Positions 49,201 through 57,351 of a stretch of DNA of 64,000 bases are shown piece after piece. Under the pieces are notes generated by a model. The model made no database searches and had not been told where the DNA came from. It was given only the letters and a program-made list of their open reading frames with translations. The translations under genes and the position numbers were made by a program. The DNA is taken from positions 41,626 to 105,625 of the forward strand of contig JAQUVQ010000002.1 of assembly GCA_028693285.1 (NCBI GenBank), given 5' to 3'. The stretch's first letter is position 1. Every line of letters starts with the position of its first letter. Source of the stretch: Smithellaceae bacterium. Lineage in GTDB: Bacteria > Desulfobacterota > Syntrophia > Syntrophales > Smithellaceae.

Positions 49201-49491
49201 GACCAGTGGCAGGCGGGCGACGGAACCACGCTTTCCGATCTGCAGATGACGCTGCGCCGCACGTTTAAAACATTCGACGAGATCCGTTACAACGTGCAGA
49301 ATCTGTCGGTCACTCCCCTGCAAGGAGATCGTTACAGTGTTTCGTATGACGTCACCATTACGAGCCGGATTTACAAACGCAATCTGAGGCATGAGGAAAA
49401 ATCAAGCATCAACGAAGAAGTGACCATTGAAAAATCAGGAAAAGCAAAGATTTCGAGAACGCTGGGCGGAAGATTCTGGTATGTGCAATGA
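46216..49491 (+). CDS. Locus C giant exported protein 3, coiled-coil-rich, C-terminal NTF2-like domain
   Basis: GGAGG RBS, signal peptide, long coiled coils, Glu/Arg-rich helix EEADRRAEEQRRQWEAAEKARLEKEKKQAEEEAQR, then the shared C-terminal domain. Confidence 0.85.
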   Translation: MMSRLLISNICRSLLLLFLCCFNPLAADAQEYQQAANALENLASEIRMNEAAVGQVLMEAMQSKHGDMQKWNDLDAKMAELGRSIDANLPEISRNAAIVLAQNPDQYVPSISLGRTFEGNLRMATDKRKQLGEQWKAENDKLMSINAKIAKVTELIGNAQAGSAIDAVMVLNPLPDDFWEFGGEATIAVLALYSGPVGWVALAGTAAAKGISMVTKSYYNAKSLKERLKVYTELRDVLQEKKKIHEDNMKTLRDGEQEMRQIEQTLEKHEKKMTEYKARVNSAMEALNNQYKSAFDARKQKLDEEVRKMADAPKPDLKPNGWVYGMDPIPPISSGEYSGEVNAMISQMRSYAQAVEDGGDPDNFQIMVTDWHNRLHDRHKNIKKELDQKREAHNQATQVFWRSYDAASAEYDRAWRIYVDCRDGSDRCYASLRAAGDRYNAAVRAAYAALRPFGQAMINPYRELIKIDQIHYRVRDAFYPFRERVDNAAKKNTRDFWNQSRLWETKFDETNAKVYDAVAPVPYWIDQWKSRAERLDDEIQSALYWGRNIADVRAELLSTAKDLRDLHKTVQEAAKKYESANQERIQTANKAQSELNGILTRYGRLINYYWASNFSIDWLGDPMEFTPRAPDQEKNITSLEEYVKKKFTFYEPEHLKKSLKLDIPGIAAQYENKARELTFYTDWVDTYRHRASTAVGALDRISVEKTGQYFYSDRGGTVPEVLSKEFGKPPWSTIAQDAEKYVSKGDFASLPWGKFQSWENLGIWQKLYAGQTLLLNKLNKDAKNYVQARSNGWFMAVPAQTMDPLIENWKKLREVSERFDKLAKPEHDKLAGGQEQAQKEAQPVFETWGKMPKYSRDMVAEEYRRFSNAYNWLQDYIRSKFDATRTTLQPPNNSVAVNLDNLILGYAPAYEKWKKQQEEADRRAEEQRRQWEAAEKARLEKEKKQAEEEAQRAARAIEEEKKRAQENLSLVKDFYVRFKEAYEERNDSRVISMISDQWQAGDGTTLSDLQMTLRRTFKTFDEIRYNVQNLSVTPLQGDRYSVSYDVTITSRIYKRNLRHEEKSSINEEVTIEKSGKAKISRTLGGRFWYVQ

Positions 49492-49521
49492 TTTTCCAGT
49501 AAAAAAGTTAATATAAACAGA

Positions 49522-52500
49522 TTGTTCCGGGATGTGCTGATCATGAGCGTAAGAAGAGACTGGAAGTTGATTTATAAGCGGGGGAGATTATTCCTGCTGG
49601 TGATTCTGGCCACGCTTATGTTGGTGAATAGTGCAGGGGCGTTTAGTACCGATTTTGAAGCAGGAGTTGATTTTTTCGGTAACTTCGTCGAAAAAGGCAC
49701 CAACAGCGGCTATGGAACAGTCCTTAAATTAGACCAGCCTAATCTTGATCCTGATAAATTTAAGAACTTTGATTGGGCCCGGCTGACCATGGCCCGGTTT
49801 TCTACCGCTCTGGACGTTGTGGACAAGCTCAATAGGGGGGAATATGACGATGCGCAACTTGCCCTGGCTCTCAGAGCAATCCAGGAGATAGCCGGCTCGG
49901 AAAGCGGGGGCAAATTGTTAGGCGCATTGGGACTCAGCTCATTAACGGTGAACGTCTTCGTAGTGTCGGTGAAGGTCTATGTAGCCTCTGTGAGGGCGGT
50001 GCGGGAATCGACCCGCGCGGTGCAACTGGAATCGCTCTACGGCCATTTCGAATCTATTGCCAATAATCCGCGGCTGAGAAACCCCGGCAGGGTCCTGGGC
50101 GAAGGCGATCCGATGCCCGTGACCCGCGCCAGCATCGATCTCCTCTGGAGAGATATTGTGGATGATGAGAATGTGCGGGCGCAGTTCTATGTTTATGTGA
50201 CTCAACTGCTGCAAAGAGATTGGCCGGAGGGCCCTTACTGGCTGGGCTGGTATGCGGCTGCACATCCCCCGCAAAAACTACCTTCTGCGCCAAATACAGT
50301 AGTGCAAACAATAACGGCAACGCCACCGCCGCCGTTTTTGCAAGCCCAACCTGTTGCCGGGCCGACACCGGAATTACTTGCATCGAGGAGAAGGGAGATG
50401 GAGGGCTACATTGCCAGTCTGCTCGGAGACCTCAACCAGAAAAGGAAGGTCGAAGAACAGTTGACGCAGGTCCGTAAGTCCTTTATCGATCTGAAAGACC
50501 GGATCGGAAGGTCCCGTGATCTGGAGGCGATCATGGTAAAATTCGCTCAATCTCTGGAGAGGCTGCCGGCCGTTGAAGAATTTGGAAAAAAATGTCCCGG
50601 CTACATCCAGAACGCGGAGAACATCAAGAGCCAGCGGTCGCTTGAAGATCTGATGGAACAGAGCAAGGGCTTTGCGGAAAACGTGATCCAGTTCATCCCG
50701 GCAAAGGGGTTCTATGCCAAAGACCGGGCGAGGCTTCTCGGCCTTCTTAAAACCTGCTACATTCAAGCCAAAGAAAAGATTCCCGTTGTGGCACAGAAAC
50801 AGAAGGAGGAAATGGAAAAACCGACTCCGCGGCCGACTGATGCAAGAAAGGATGAAACAGTACAAGACGGATATGCCTATTATTTCAAGGCTTTTGTTGT
50901 TCCATACGCCTGGTCCGAGGAACCTGACACCGCAAAACGCAGCGTTTTCGTCAGCCTGAGCAAAGGAAAGTGGGATCAGGCCGATGACGTATATGCCCGA
51001 TGGACGGGAAAGACTTATTACGGATATGATCGGGGTCCCGGCCAGACCTACGTCGTTCACTACTCGGATGTTCTGACGAAAGTAACCGACCTGTATAATA
51101 AGCCCCGCAACCCTCTGGCTAAACAATACCAGGCTGCCTACGACAGCTGTGACGCTGCCTATCGGGCGTCTTTCGGGCCCAGAGATGCCTGTTATGCGGC
51201 TGCAAAAACCGAAAAGGACAAACAGCCCTGCCAGGATATTGAGAGCAGGGCTTCTAATGCCTACAGCTTTTGTCAGGAGAGCAGTGGCCGTCCGCTCCGG
51301 TTGCAGATTGAAGTACTCGATGCCGGCTTCAGCCGCGCAAAGCAGGCCGTTGGCTATCTTCTGGAAGGTGATGAGAGTCTCTATCGGGAGACGAAGGTGG
51401 CCATGGACGAGGCTTTCCGGAGCATTGTCGAGCTTCAGCAGGAGAAGAAAAGACAGCTGGAAACCCTGCGCAAAGACCTGGCCAAGTTTGATGGACGGCT
51501 TCCTCTGGAGGAAAAACCCCGGGTGGTGGAAGGGCTGGACAGGGCGATTGCTGATTTAAAGAAAAACAGTTGGCCGGGAGTGACAAAAGAGTGGATGGGC
51601 GGAGGGGGAATATCATCCAGTTCGGTTGTCATCGATGAACGCGCGCTGAGCCTGAGGGAACGCGCGCGCCCCCTTCCCGGAAGCGTGGATAGCTGGGAAG
51701 CGAAAATCATCGAGGCTGAAGAAGGATGGAATTTTGCCGTTCGTGACTGGCAGGCCTTTTATCCGACCGTTGATCTCAAAAAACAGGATTATGACATGAT
51801 TACGATGTGGGTAGACAAGACCTTCAGCCGGGATGATTTTGATCGCTACGACAGGGCGGCTAATCGTGTTCCGGCGCTTGTCTATTCCGCGAAGACGAAA
51901 CTGGGGGAATACCGGACTCTGGCGGGAACGGAATTTCACAACATTTCCACCGATGCCGCCTGGCTTTCCTCGATCACCGCCGAGTTCAGTAAATGGGTTG
52001 CCCAAAAGCAGAAGGAGGGAATTCCCTATTTCAGTTACAGCCCGGGATTGCACCTGTTGTCCAGTCCTTATCCTCACTACCTGACCAAGGGTGAAGCGGC
52101 CTTATACGCCGCGGAGGCGAAGCAGCTCAAGATCTATGACTTTGTGCAGAAGTATATGCCTTCCAGCCTGGCCGCTTTTGACGCAGACCTTCTCCTGGGT
52201 AAGATTCGTCTGGCCGAGGAAGATAATTTCATTATTGGCTTTAACACAATCGCCGGAAATATAGCCATTTACAAGAGTCAGATCAGCAGGGCCAATGACC
52301 TTTTGGCGAGCCTGAAGCCGGATATGGGCGCTGTTGCCTATGGGGAGGTGCTCAAAGAGGTCAGCACGGTTTTGCCCGTGACGCTGGAGCGCTCCAACGA
52401 GGCGGAGGATAAAGCCCGTGAAAAAAACGCCAAGAGCATGAAGATATCTTATGTGCCGCTTCCCTGGGAAGGCCGCCTGATCTTTGTGGACGAGTCTAAA

Positions 52501-53082
52501 CTTAACTTTCCCCTGGGTCTTGCTTATCTGGATTTAAGGAAGCAGCTTTCCGTGGCGATCCGAAAAGGTCAGGAATACACGATTGCGGAACGGGCGAAAG
52601 CGGCGGAAAAGAACGGGCAGCAGGAACAGGCTAAAAAGGAGAGCCCGAAAACCGCGGAAGTTGCGCCGTCGCCGGCTGTGTCTGCCGGCAGAGATAAGGA
52701 AGAAATACAGGCTTTTTATAATCGATTCAAGCAGGCCTATGAGGAGCGCAACGATTCTCAGGTATTGAGCATGATCAGCGATCAGTGGCAGGCGAACGAC
52801 GGCGCAACGCTGTCCGACCTGCAGATGAACCTCCGCAGGACTTTTAAAATGTTTGATGAAGTCAAATACAATATTCAGAACCTGTCGATGATTCTTGTTG
52901 AATCCGGAAACGGCCGTTTGCGCTATCTGGTTTCTTATGATGTCACCATTACCAGCAGGATGTACAAACGCAATCTGAGGCATGAGGAAAAATCAAGCAT
53001 CAACGAAGAAGTGACCATTGAAAAATCAGGAAAAGCAAAGATTTCGAGAACGCTGGGCGGAAGATTCTGGTATGTACAGTAA
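49522..53082 (+). CDS. Locus C giant exported protein 4, C-terminal NTF2-like domain (start may be 49543)
   Basis: Hydrophobic leader LFLLVILATLMLVNSAGA; N-terminal region homologous to 37882-41598; shared C-terminal domain. Confidence 0.82.
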   Translation: MFRDVLIMSVRRDWKLIYKRGRLFLLVILATLMLVNSAGAFSTDFEAGVDFFGNFVEKGTNSGYGTVLKLDQPNLDPDKFKNFDWARLTMARFSTALDVVDKLNRGEYDDAQLALALRAIQEIAGSESGGKLLGALGLSSLTVNVFVVSVKVYVASVRAVRESTRAVQLESLYGHFESIANNPRLRNPGRVLGEGDPMPVTRASIDLLWRDIVDDENVRAQFYVYVTQLLQRDWPEGPYWLGWYAAAHPPQKLPSAPNTVVQTITATPPPPFLQAQPVAGPTPELLASRRREMEGYIASLLGDLNQKRKVEEQLTQVRKSFIDLKDRIGRSRDLEAIMVKFAQSLERLPAVEEFGKKCPGYIQNAENIKSQRSLEDLMEQSKGFAENVIQFIPAKGFYAKDRARLLGLLKTCYIQAKEKIPVVAQKQKEEMEKPTPRPTDARKDETVQDGYAYYFKAFVVPYAWSEEPDTAKRSVFVSLSKGKWDQADDVYARWTGKTYYGYDRGPGQTYVVHYSDVLTKVTDLYNKPRNPLAKQYQAAYDSCDAAYRASFGPRDACYAAAKTEKDKQPCQDIESRASNAYSFCQESSGRPLRLQIEVLDAGFSRAKQAVGYLLEGDESLYRETKVAMDEAFRSIVELQQEKKRQLETLRKDLAKFDGRLPLEEKPRVVEGLDRAIADLKKNSWPGVTKEWMGGGGISSSSVVIDERALSLRERARPLPGSVDSWEAKIIEAEEGWNFAVRDWQAFYPTVDLKKQDYDMITMWVDKTFSRDDFDRYDRAANRVPALVYSAKTKLGEYRTLAGTEFHNISTDAAWLSSITAEFSKWVAQKQKEGIPYFSYSPGLHLLSSPYPHYLTKGEAALYAAEAKQLKIYDFVQKYMPSSLAAFDADLLLGKIRLAEEDNFIIGFNTIAGNIAIYKSQISRANDLLASLKPDMGAVAYGEVLKEVSTVLPVTLERSNEAEDKAREKNAKSMKISYVPLPWEGRLIFVDESKLNFPLGLAYLDLRKQLSVAIRKGQEYTIAERAKAAEKNGQQEQAKKESPKTAEVAPSPAVSAGRDKEEIQAFYNRFKQAYEERNDSQVLSMISDQWQANDGATLSDLQMNLRRTFKMFDEVKYNIQNLSMILVESGNGRLRYLVSYDVTITSRMYKRNLRHEEKSSINEEVTIEKSGKAKISRTLGGRFWYVQ

Positions 53083-53110
53083 TGATCAATACGGAATAAA
53101 GGAGTCGTGT

Positions 53111-53617
53111 ATGAATATTTTCAAGAGGATTTTGCCGGTTGTCTTGTTGCTGGTTATGACGGTTTCCGGAGCGGACGCCATGGCGCAGGAAACGTCAAAA
53201 AACTTGTCCGTCGGCAAGAAAGCGTCCGGAAAGACGTCTTTTCTGGAGACGCAAAAGGCTGTGCGGGAAACGCTCGACGGCATGGTTGAGGCCTACACCG
53301 GGAAGAATGCCAGGCAATTCATGTCTTTTGTCGCCGAGAATTATATGGGGGATGATTCGCTTCTGGAGAGGCGCATCAGAAGGGATTTCAGCAAATTTCT
53401 CGATATGGACATCCGCTACACATTGAACAACGTGACAACCGATTCCCGCAACGAGAACATATCCGTCGCGGTTAGCTTCACGAGAAGTTACACGGACGTC
53501 AAAACCACAAAGCGGATCAATAAAAACGGTTCGGCTGCGTTTATTTTCCGGATGGTGGACGGCAGGCCCAGGCTGTTCAACATGAAAAGACCCTACATGT
53601 TCGGCGTTGGGAAATAG
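53111..53617 (+). CDS. Stand-alone exported NTF2-like protein
   Basis: Start refined to MNIFKRILPVVLLLVMTVSGADA with AAAGGAG RBS; VRETLDGMVEAYTGKNARQFMSFVAENYMGDDSLLERRIRRDFSKFLDMDIRYTLNNV. Confidence 0.8.
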   Translation: MNIFKRILPVVLLLVMTVSGADAMAQETSKNLSVGKKASGKTSFLETQKAVRETLDGMVEAYTGKNARQFMSFVAENYMGDDSLLERRIRRDFSKFLDMDIRYTLNNVTTDSRNENISVAVSFTRSYTDVKTTKRINKNGSAAFIFRMVDGRPRLFNMKRPYMFGVGK

Positions 53618-53621
53618 TCCG

Positions 53622-54692
53622 TTATTTGACGCCCAGCGCTTCTTGGAGTTTGCCGCGGTTCTTGATGGCTTCGCCGACGCGGGAAAGCGCAAGGGTGATG
53701 TCGTCGTCCGGTTTCCCCAGCGCCCTGTCGGATTGCCGGTAAAGAGTCAGCGCGGTATCCAGATCCCCGCGGCTTTCCGCGCAGACGCCCAGGTTATACA
53801 AAAGCGCGTAAGAGCCTGGGGTAAGGTTTCGCGCCTGTCCCCAGAGTTCGCAGGCGCTGTCCATGCGGCCCTTATCCGCGTATTCCAAGCCGCGCTTGAG
53901 AAGGTCTTTTGCCTCATTTGATTCGATGCCGTCCGTGGAATCGATCAGGCGGATTTCCCGGGTGACATAGAAAGGAGCAATATCGCGCCGGAACTGATTT
54001 TTGACGGAGGCTTTGGCCTGTTCCAAAAGGACGGATTCGCTTTGAACCGGCCGCGTGTCTTCGCAGCCGTTGGAAGCGGTCACGGCGGACAGATTGCGGG
54101 AGTATACGATTCTGCCGGTGGCCACATCGACCAGCTTCGGCGAAACGGCGAAGTTGGCGACGCGTTTCATGCAGCGGACGTTGTAGTTGCGCCATTGAAG
54201 GCAGGCGCCCTGATAGATTCGCCCCTTTTCATCCCTTCGTTTCTCATAATGGACGCAGGTTGACCGTTTTTCGTAGTAGAAGCTGTCGTCATGATTGTTC
54301 TGCGTGACGACGCCCGTGTAGATTCCCTGGGCGCCGATCATTTTGCCCAGCTTTACGGCTGTTTTCGGATCCACCAGGCCGCTGTGTGAAAATTTCATTT
54401 CGCTGACGATTTTGTCGACGGAGGCGCGGTCCACCAGCGTGAAATACGGTTTATCGTCGATGCCGATTCCCGCGAGCACGCCTTCGATTTCCGCGGCGAA
54501 TTCCGGTCCGCCGGGGCCGGTGAAGGGCAAAACGGCGACAGCTTTGGTCAGCGATGCTTCATGATACTGCGCGGGCTGCAGCATGTTGACGCGAATTTTC
54601 GTGGCGCAGCCGCACAGCATCAGGAGGGTGACCAGCAAAATTGCCGAAACCAGAACAGGATAATTACCGTACCTTCCGCGCGAATTGAACAT
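53622..54692 (-). CDS. CsgG/LpoB-like lipoprotein with C-terminal TPR-like repeats
   Basis: Lipobox LMLCGC; AVAVLPF and LVDRASVDKIVSEMKFSHSGLVDPKTAVKLGKMIGAQGIYTGVV typical of CsgG-related proteins. Confidence 0.8.
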   Translation of the reverse strand: MFNSRGRYGNYPVLVSAILLVTLLMLCGCATKIRVNMLQPAQYHEASLTKAVAVLPFTGPGGPEFAAEIEGVLAGIGIDDKPYFTLVDRASVDKIVSEMKFSHSGLVDPKTAVKLGKMIGAQGIYTGVVTQNNHDDSFYYEKRSTCVHYEKRRDEKGRIYQGACLQWRNYNVRCMKRVANFAVSPKLVDVATGRIVYSRNLSAVTASNGCEDTRPVQSESVLLEQAKASVKNQFRRDIAPFYVTREIRLIDSTDGIESNEAKDLLKRGLEYADKGRMDSACELWGQARNLTPGSYALLYNLGVCAESRGDLDTALTLYRQSDRALGKPDDDITLALSRVGEAIKNRGKLQEALGVK

Positions 54693-54704
54693 CGCCGCCT
54701 CCTT

Positions 54705-55838
54705 TTATTGCTTCAAATACTCCAGCGTCAGGGAGTAGGGCGAGAAATTGACGATTTTAAAGCTTCCCTTCTGCTGGATGCTGTTGGCCAGATACAGGGT
54801 GTTTTCCGGATAGCTGACCACAAACGACCCCATTTCCTTTTCTTCCACCCCCGCGACCCAGACGATGTTCTGAAGGATGCCCTTGACTTTCAGGACCGCG
54901 TCCAGATCCTCCACGCCCGCCACCTGCACGGCAATCTTTTTGGTGTTGCCCTGAATGTATTGCCCGACCTTGTCTAGCAGGGAGGGGGTCAGGGTTTCCG
55001 CCAGTTCCTGCATGGCCTGGGCCGCCGCGTCCTCGACGCTGTTGGCGAGCCCCCTGGCCTGTTCCACGCCCGTGGAAAGAATTTCCATGTTGCCGGTGTT
55101 GTTGTTTTTGGAAAGAATCCGGTAATTGAGACGGACGGTGACGTGGTTGAAGGGCATGGAGAGGCCGTAGCCGATGTCTTCGCCTTTTTTGGTGGAAATG
55201 GTGTAGTCCACCTTCCCGATGATGATCAGATTCGACAGGAACTTGTACGTCAGGCTTCGCATGGACAGGGTTCGGCCGGTGCGAACGGCGCTTTCGACGT
55301 CTCTGGCGTTCACCGCGTGCGTGGGCGCGACGTCCACCACGTTGAAGCCCTGCTCGGTCAGTTTGCCGATGAGCGTTTCGGAAAGAATGTTCTTTTCTTC
55401 AAATTCATCTCCGCGCCGCCCCGGTTTCCGCGCGGGAATGAAAAGCGCGATGGAGTTGTTCAGACCCAGCTGCGAAACGGCGTTCCGGGCCTGGGACGGC
55501 TCGACGCAGGCGTTGATTTTCACGTTCAGAACGTCATCCTTTACGGATTCATCAATCACCTGATAGCTTCTCACCACGCCGCCCGCCTTGGTTTTCATCA
55601 CGTCTTCAACGAGGGTGAAGTTTTGCACGAGGCTGCCGGCCTTTACTTCCGTTCCGGCGACGTCTTCGATGGCCGTCCACTTGGCGCGGGCCACGGCTTC
55701 CATTTTTGCCGAGGGCCGGTCGTTGTTGAGGATCAGCGCTTCGCCGTCCGCGTGAACGCATTTGGACTGGGCCGGCGCGTCAGGGACGGAAAAACAGAGC
55801 AGGCAAAGCACGCAAAAGAGGAAAGGTGATGTTTTCAT
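54705..55838 (-). CDS. FlgT-like exported protein
   Basis: Signal peptide; GEALILNNDRPSAKMEAVARAKWTAIEDVAGTEV resembles the FlgT N-terminal domain (A...A...AIE...G). Confidence 0.6.
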   Translation of the reverse strand: MKTSPFLFCVLCLLCFSVPDAPAQSKCVHADGEALILNNDRPSAKMEAVARAKWTAIEDVAGTEVKAGSLVQNFTLVEDVMKTKAGGVVRSYQVIDESVKDDVLNVKINACVEPSQARNAVSQLGLNNSIALFIPARKPGRRGDEFEEKNILSETLIGKLTEQGFNVVDVAPTHAVNARDVESAVRTGRTLSMRSLTYKFLSNLIIIGKVDYTISTKKGEDIGYGLSMPFNHVTVRLNYRILSKNNNTGNMEILSTGVEQARGLANSVEDAAAQAMQELAETLTPSLLDKVGQYIQGNTKKIAVQVAGVEDLDAVLKVKGILQNIVWVAGVEEKEMGSFVVSYPENTLYLANSIQQKGSFKIVNFSPYSLTLEYLKQ

Positions 55839-55937
55839 GACGCACCTCTGGAAAATAATTTATAGGTTCGGCAAAACGGCGCCGCGAAAATCTTTGAATC
55901 GCGCACAAAACTAGCATAAAGAGGACTGCTTTTCAAT

Positions 55938-57320
55938 TTATTTGCCGATGCAGAAACCGGAGAAAATCCGGGAAAGAACATCCTCCGATATTTTTTTGCC
56001 GGTGATTTCATCCAGCGCGTTCAGGGCCTCGGAAAGCTCAAAGGCGGCAAATTCCGAAGACTGGCCCGTTGCGAGGCAGTTTTGGGCCGCCTTGAGGCAG
56101 GCAAGGGCCTTTTCCAGCGCCAGTTTGTGGCGCAGCCGGGAAATCATGCCGCCTTCCGCGGGGGCATCCGTGCCGCCGGCCAAATCGCTCAGGGCTTTTT
56201 TCAGATCCTCCACGCCGTCGCCGAATTTTGCCGAAAGATCGAGCAGGCGCCTGCCGTGAAGCGGGTGACCGGGAAGCCGGTTGTCCCAGGCGGGCGCGAG
56301 GTCGCGCTTGTTGACAACCGTCAGGATTTGGCAGTCGCGTTTTTTGCTTTGCTCCAGGATCCGGTAATCTTCGTCCGTCAGCGGTTGGCTGCCGTCAAAG
56401 AGCAGCAGGAGAATATCGGCCTGCTCCATCTGCTGCCGAACCAGGCTTATGCCTTCTTTTTCAATGTCGTCTCTGGGCGGACGGATGCCGGCGGTGTCGG
56501 TCAGGTGGATGCTGATGCCGTCCAGAGTGATCGTTTCCGTAATCAGGTCCCGCGTGGTGCCGGGAATGTCCGTGACGATGGCTTTTTTTTTGCCGGCCAG
56601 CCGGTTGAGCAGGCTGGACTTGCCCGTGTTGGGCTTGCCGACGATGACCACGCGGATGCCCTGCGTGATGAGCCGGGCCTGTCGGTAGGTGGACAGGAGC
56701 AGCTCCACGCCGGCGGCGGCCTGGAGAATTTGCCCGGGGACGGCGGGGATTTCTTTGTCGGAAACATCCTCGGTAAAATCGATTGCGGCTTCCAGATTGG
56801 CGAGACCGTCGATCAAGAGTGAGCGCAGTTCGTCAATTGAGTTCCCCAGCGATCCTTTTAGCTGCGACAGCTCAAGCTGCAGCGCCTTTGCCGACTGCGC
56901 GCAAATCATGGCCGCCAGCGCTTCCGCCTGCGACAAATCCATTCGGCCGTTCAGATAGGCGCGTTCGGAAAATTCACCGGGGCGGGCCGGGCGGCAGCCC
57001 AGCGCCAGAAACTGTTCCATAATGTTTTGCAGAATCAAAGGGTTTCCGTGGCAGGAAATTTCCAGAACGTCTTCGCCGGTGAAAGAACGCGGTTTTCGCA
57101 TCAGCGTGGCCAGCACTTCGTCCAGAACCGTTTTGCCGTCAGCCGCGATGATGTCTCCGTGATAGCAATGGTGGCTTTGCCAGGTGCAGTTGGAATGGGC
57201 GGGACGGAAAAGCCGCTGCGCCAGTTCAGGGGCCAGAGGGCCGCTGACCCGGATGAGGCCCACGCCTGCCGTGCCCGAAGGCGTGGCAATGGCTGCGATC
57301 GTTTCTGTCTTTGTCACCAT
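55938..57320 (-). CDS. mnmE: tRNA uridine-5-carboxymethylaminomethyl(34) synthesis GTPase MnmE
   Basis: DTIAAIATPSG-type N-terminus, GKPNTGKSSLLNRL, IPGTTRDLI, C-terminal FSGFCIGK. Confidence 0.97.
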   Translation of the reverse strand: MVTKTETIAAIATPSGTAGVGLIRVSGPLAPELAQRLFRPAHSNCTWQSHHCYHGDIIAADGKTVLDEVLATLMRKPRSFTGEDVLEISCHGNPLILQNIMEQFLALGCRPARPGEFSERAYLNGRMDLSQAEALAAMICAQSAKALQLELSQLKGSLGNSIDELRSLLIDGLANLEAAIDFTEDVSDKEIPAVPGQILQAAAGVELLLSTYRQARLITQGIRVVIVGKPNTGKSSLLNRLAGKKKAIVTDIPGTTRDLITETITLDGISIHLTDTAGIRPPRDDIEKEGISLVRQQMEQADILLLLFDGSQPLTDEDYRILEQSKKRDCQILTVVNKRDLAPAWDNRLPGHPLHGRRLLDLSAKFGDGVEDLKKALSDLAGGTDAPAEGGMISRLRHKLALEKALACLKAAQNCLATGQSSEFAAFELSEALNALDEITGKKISEDVLSRIFSGFCIGK

Positions 57321-57349
57321 TCACTATTCACCATCCACCATCCACCATT
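57314..57349. repeat. Degenerate heptameric repeat (YCACCAT)n between jag and mnmE
   Basis: tcaccattcactattcaccatccaccatccaccattcatt, period 7. Confidence 0.75.
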
Positions 57350-57351
57350 CA

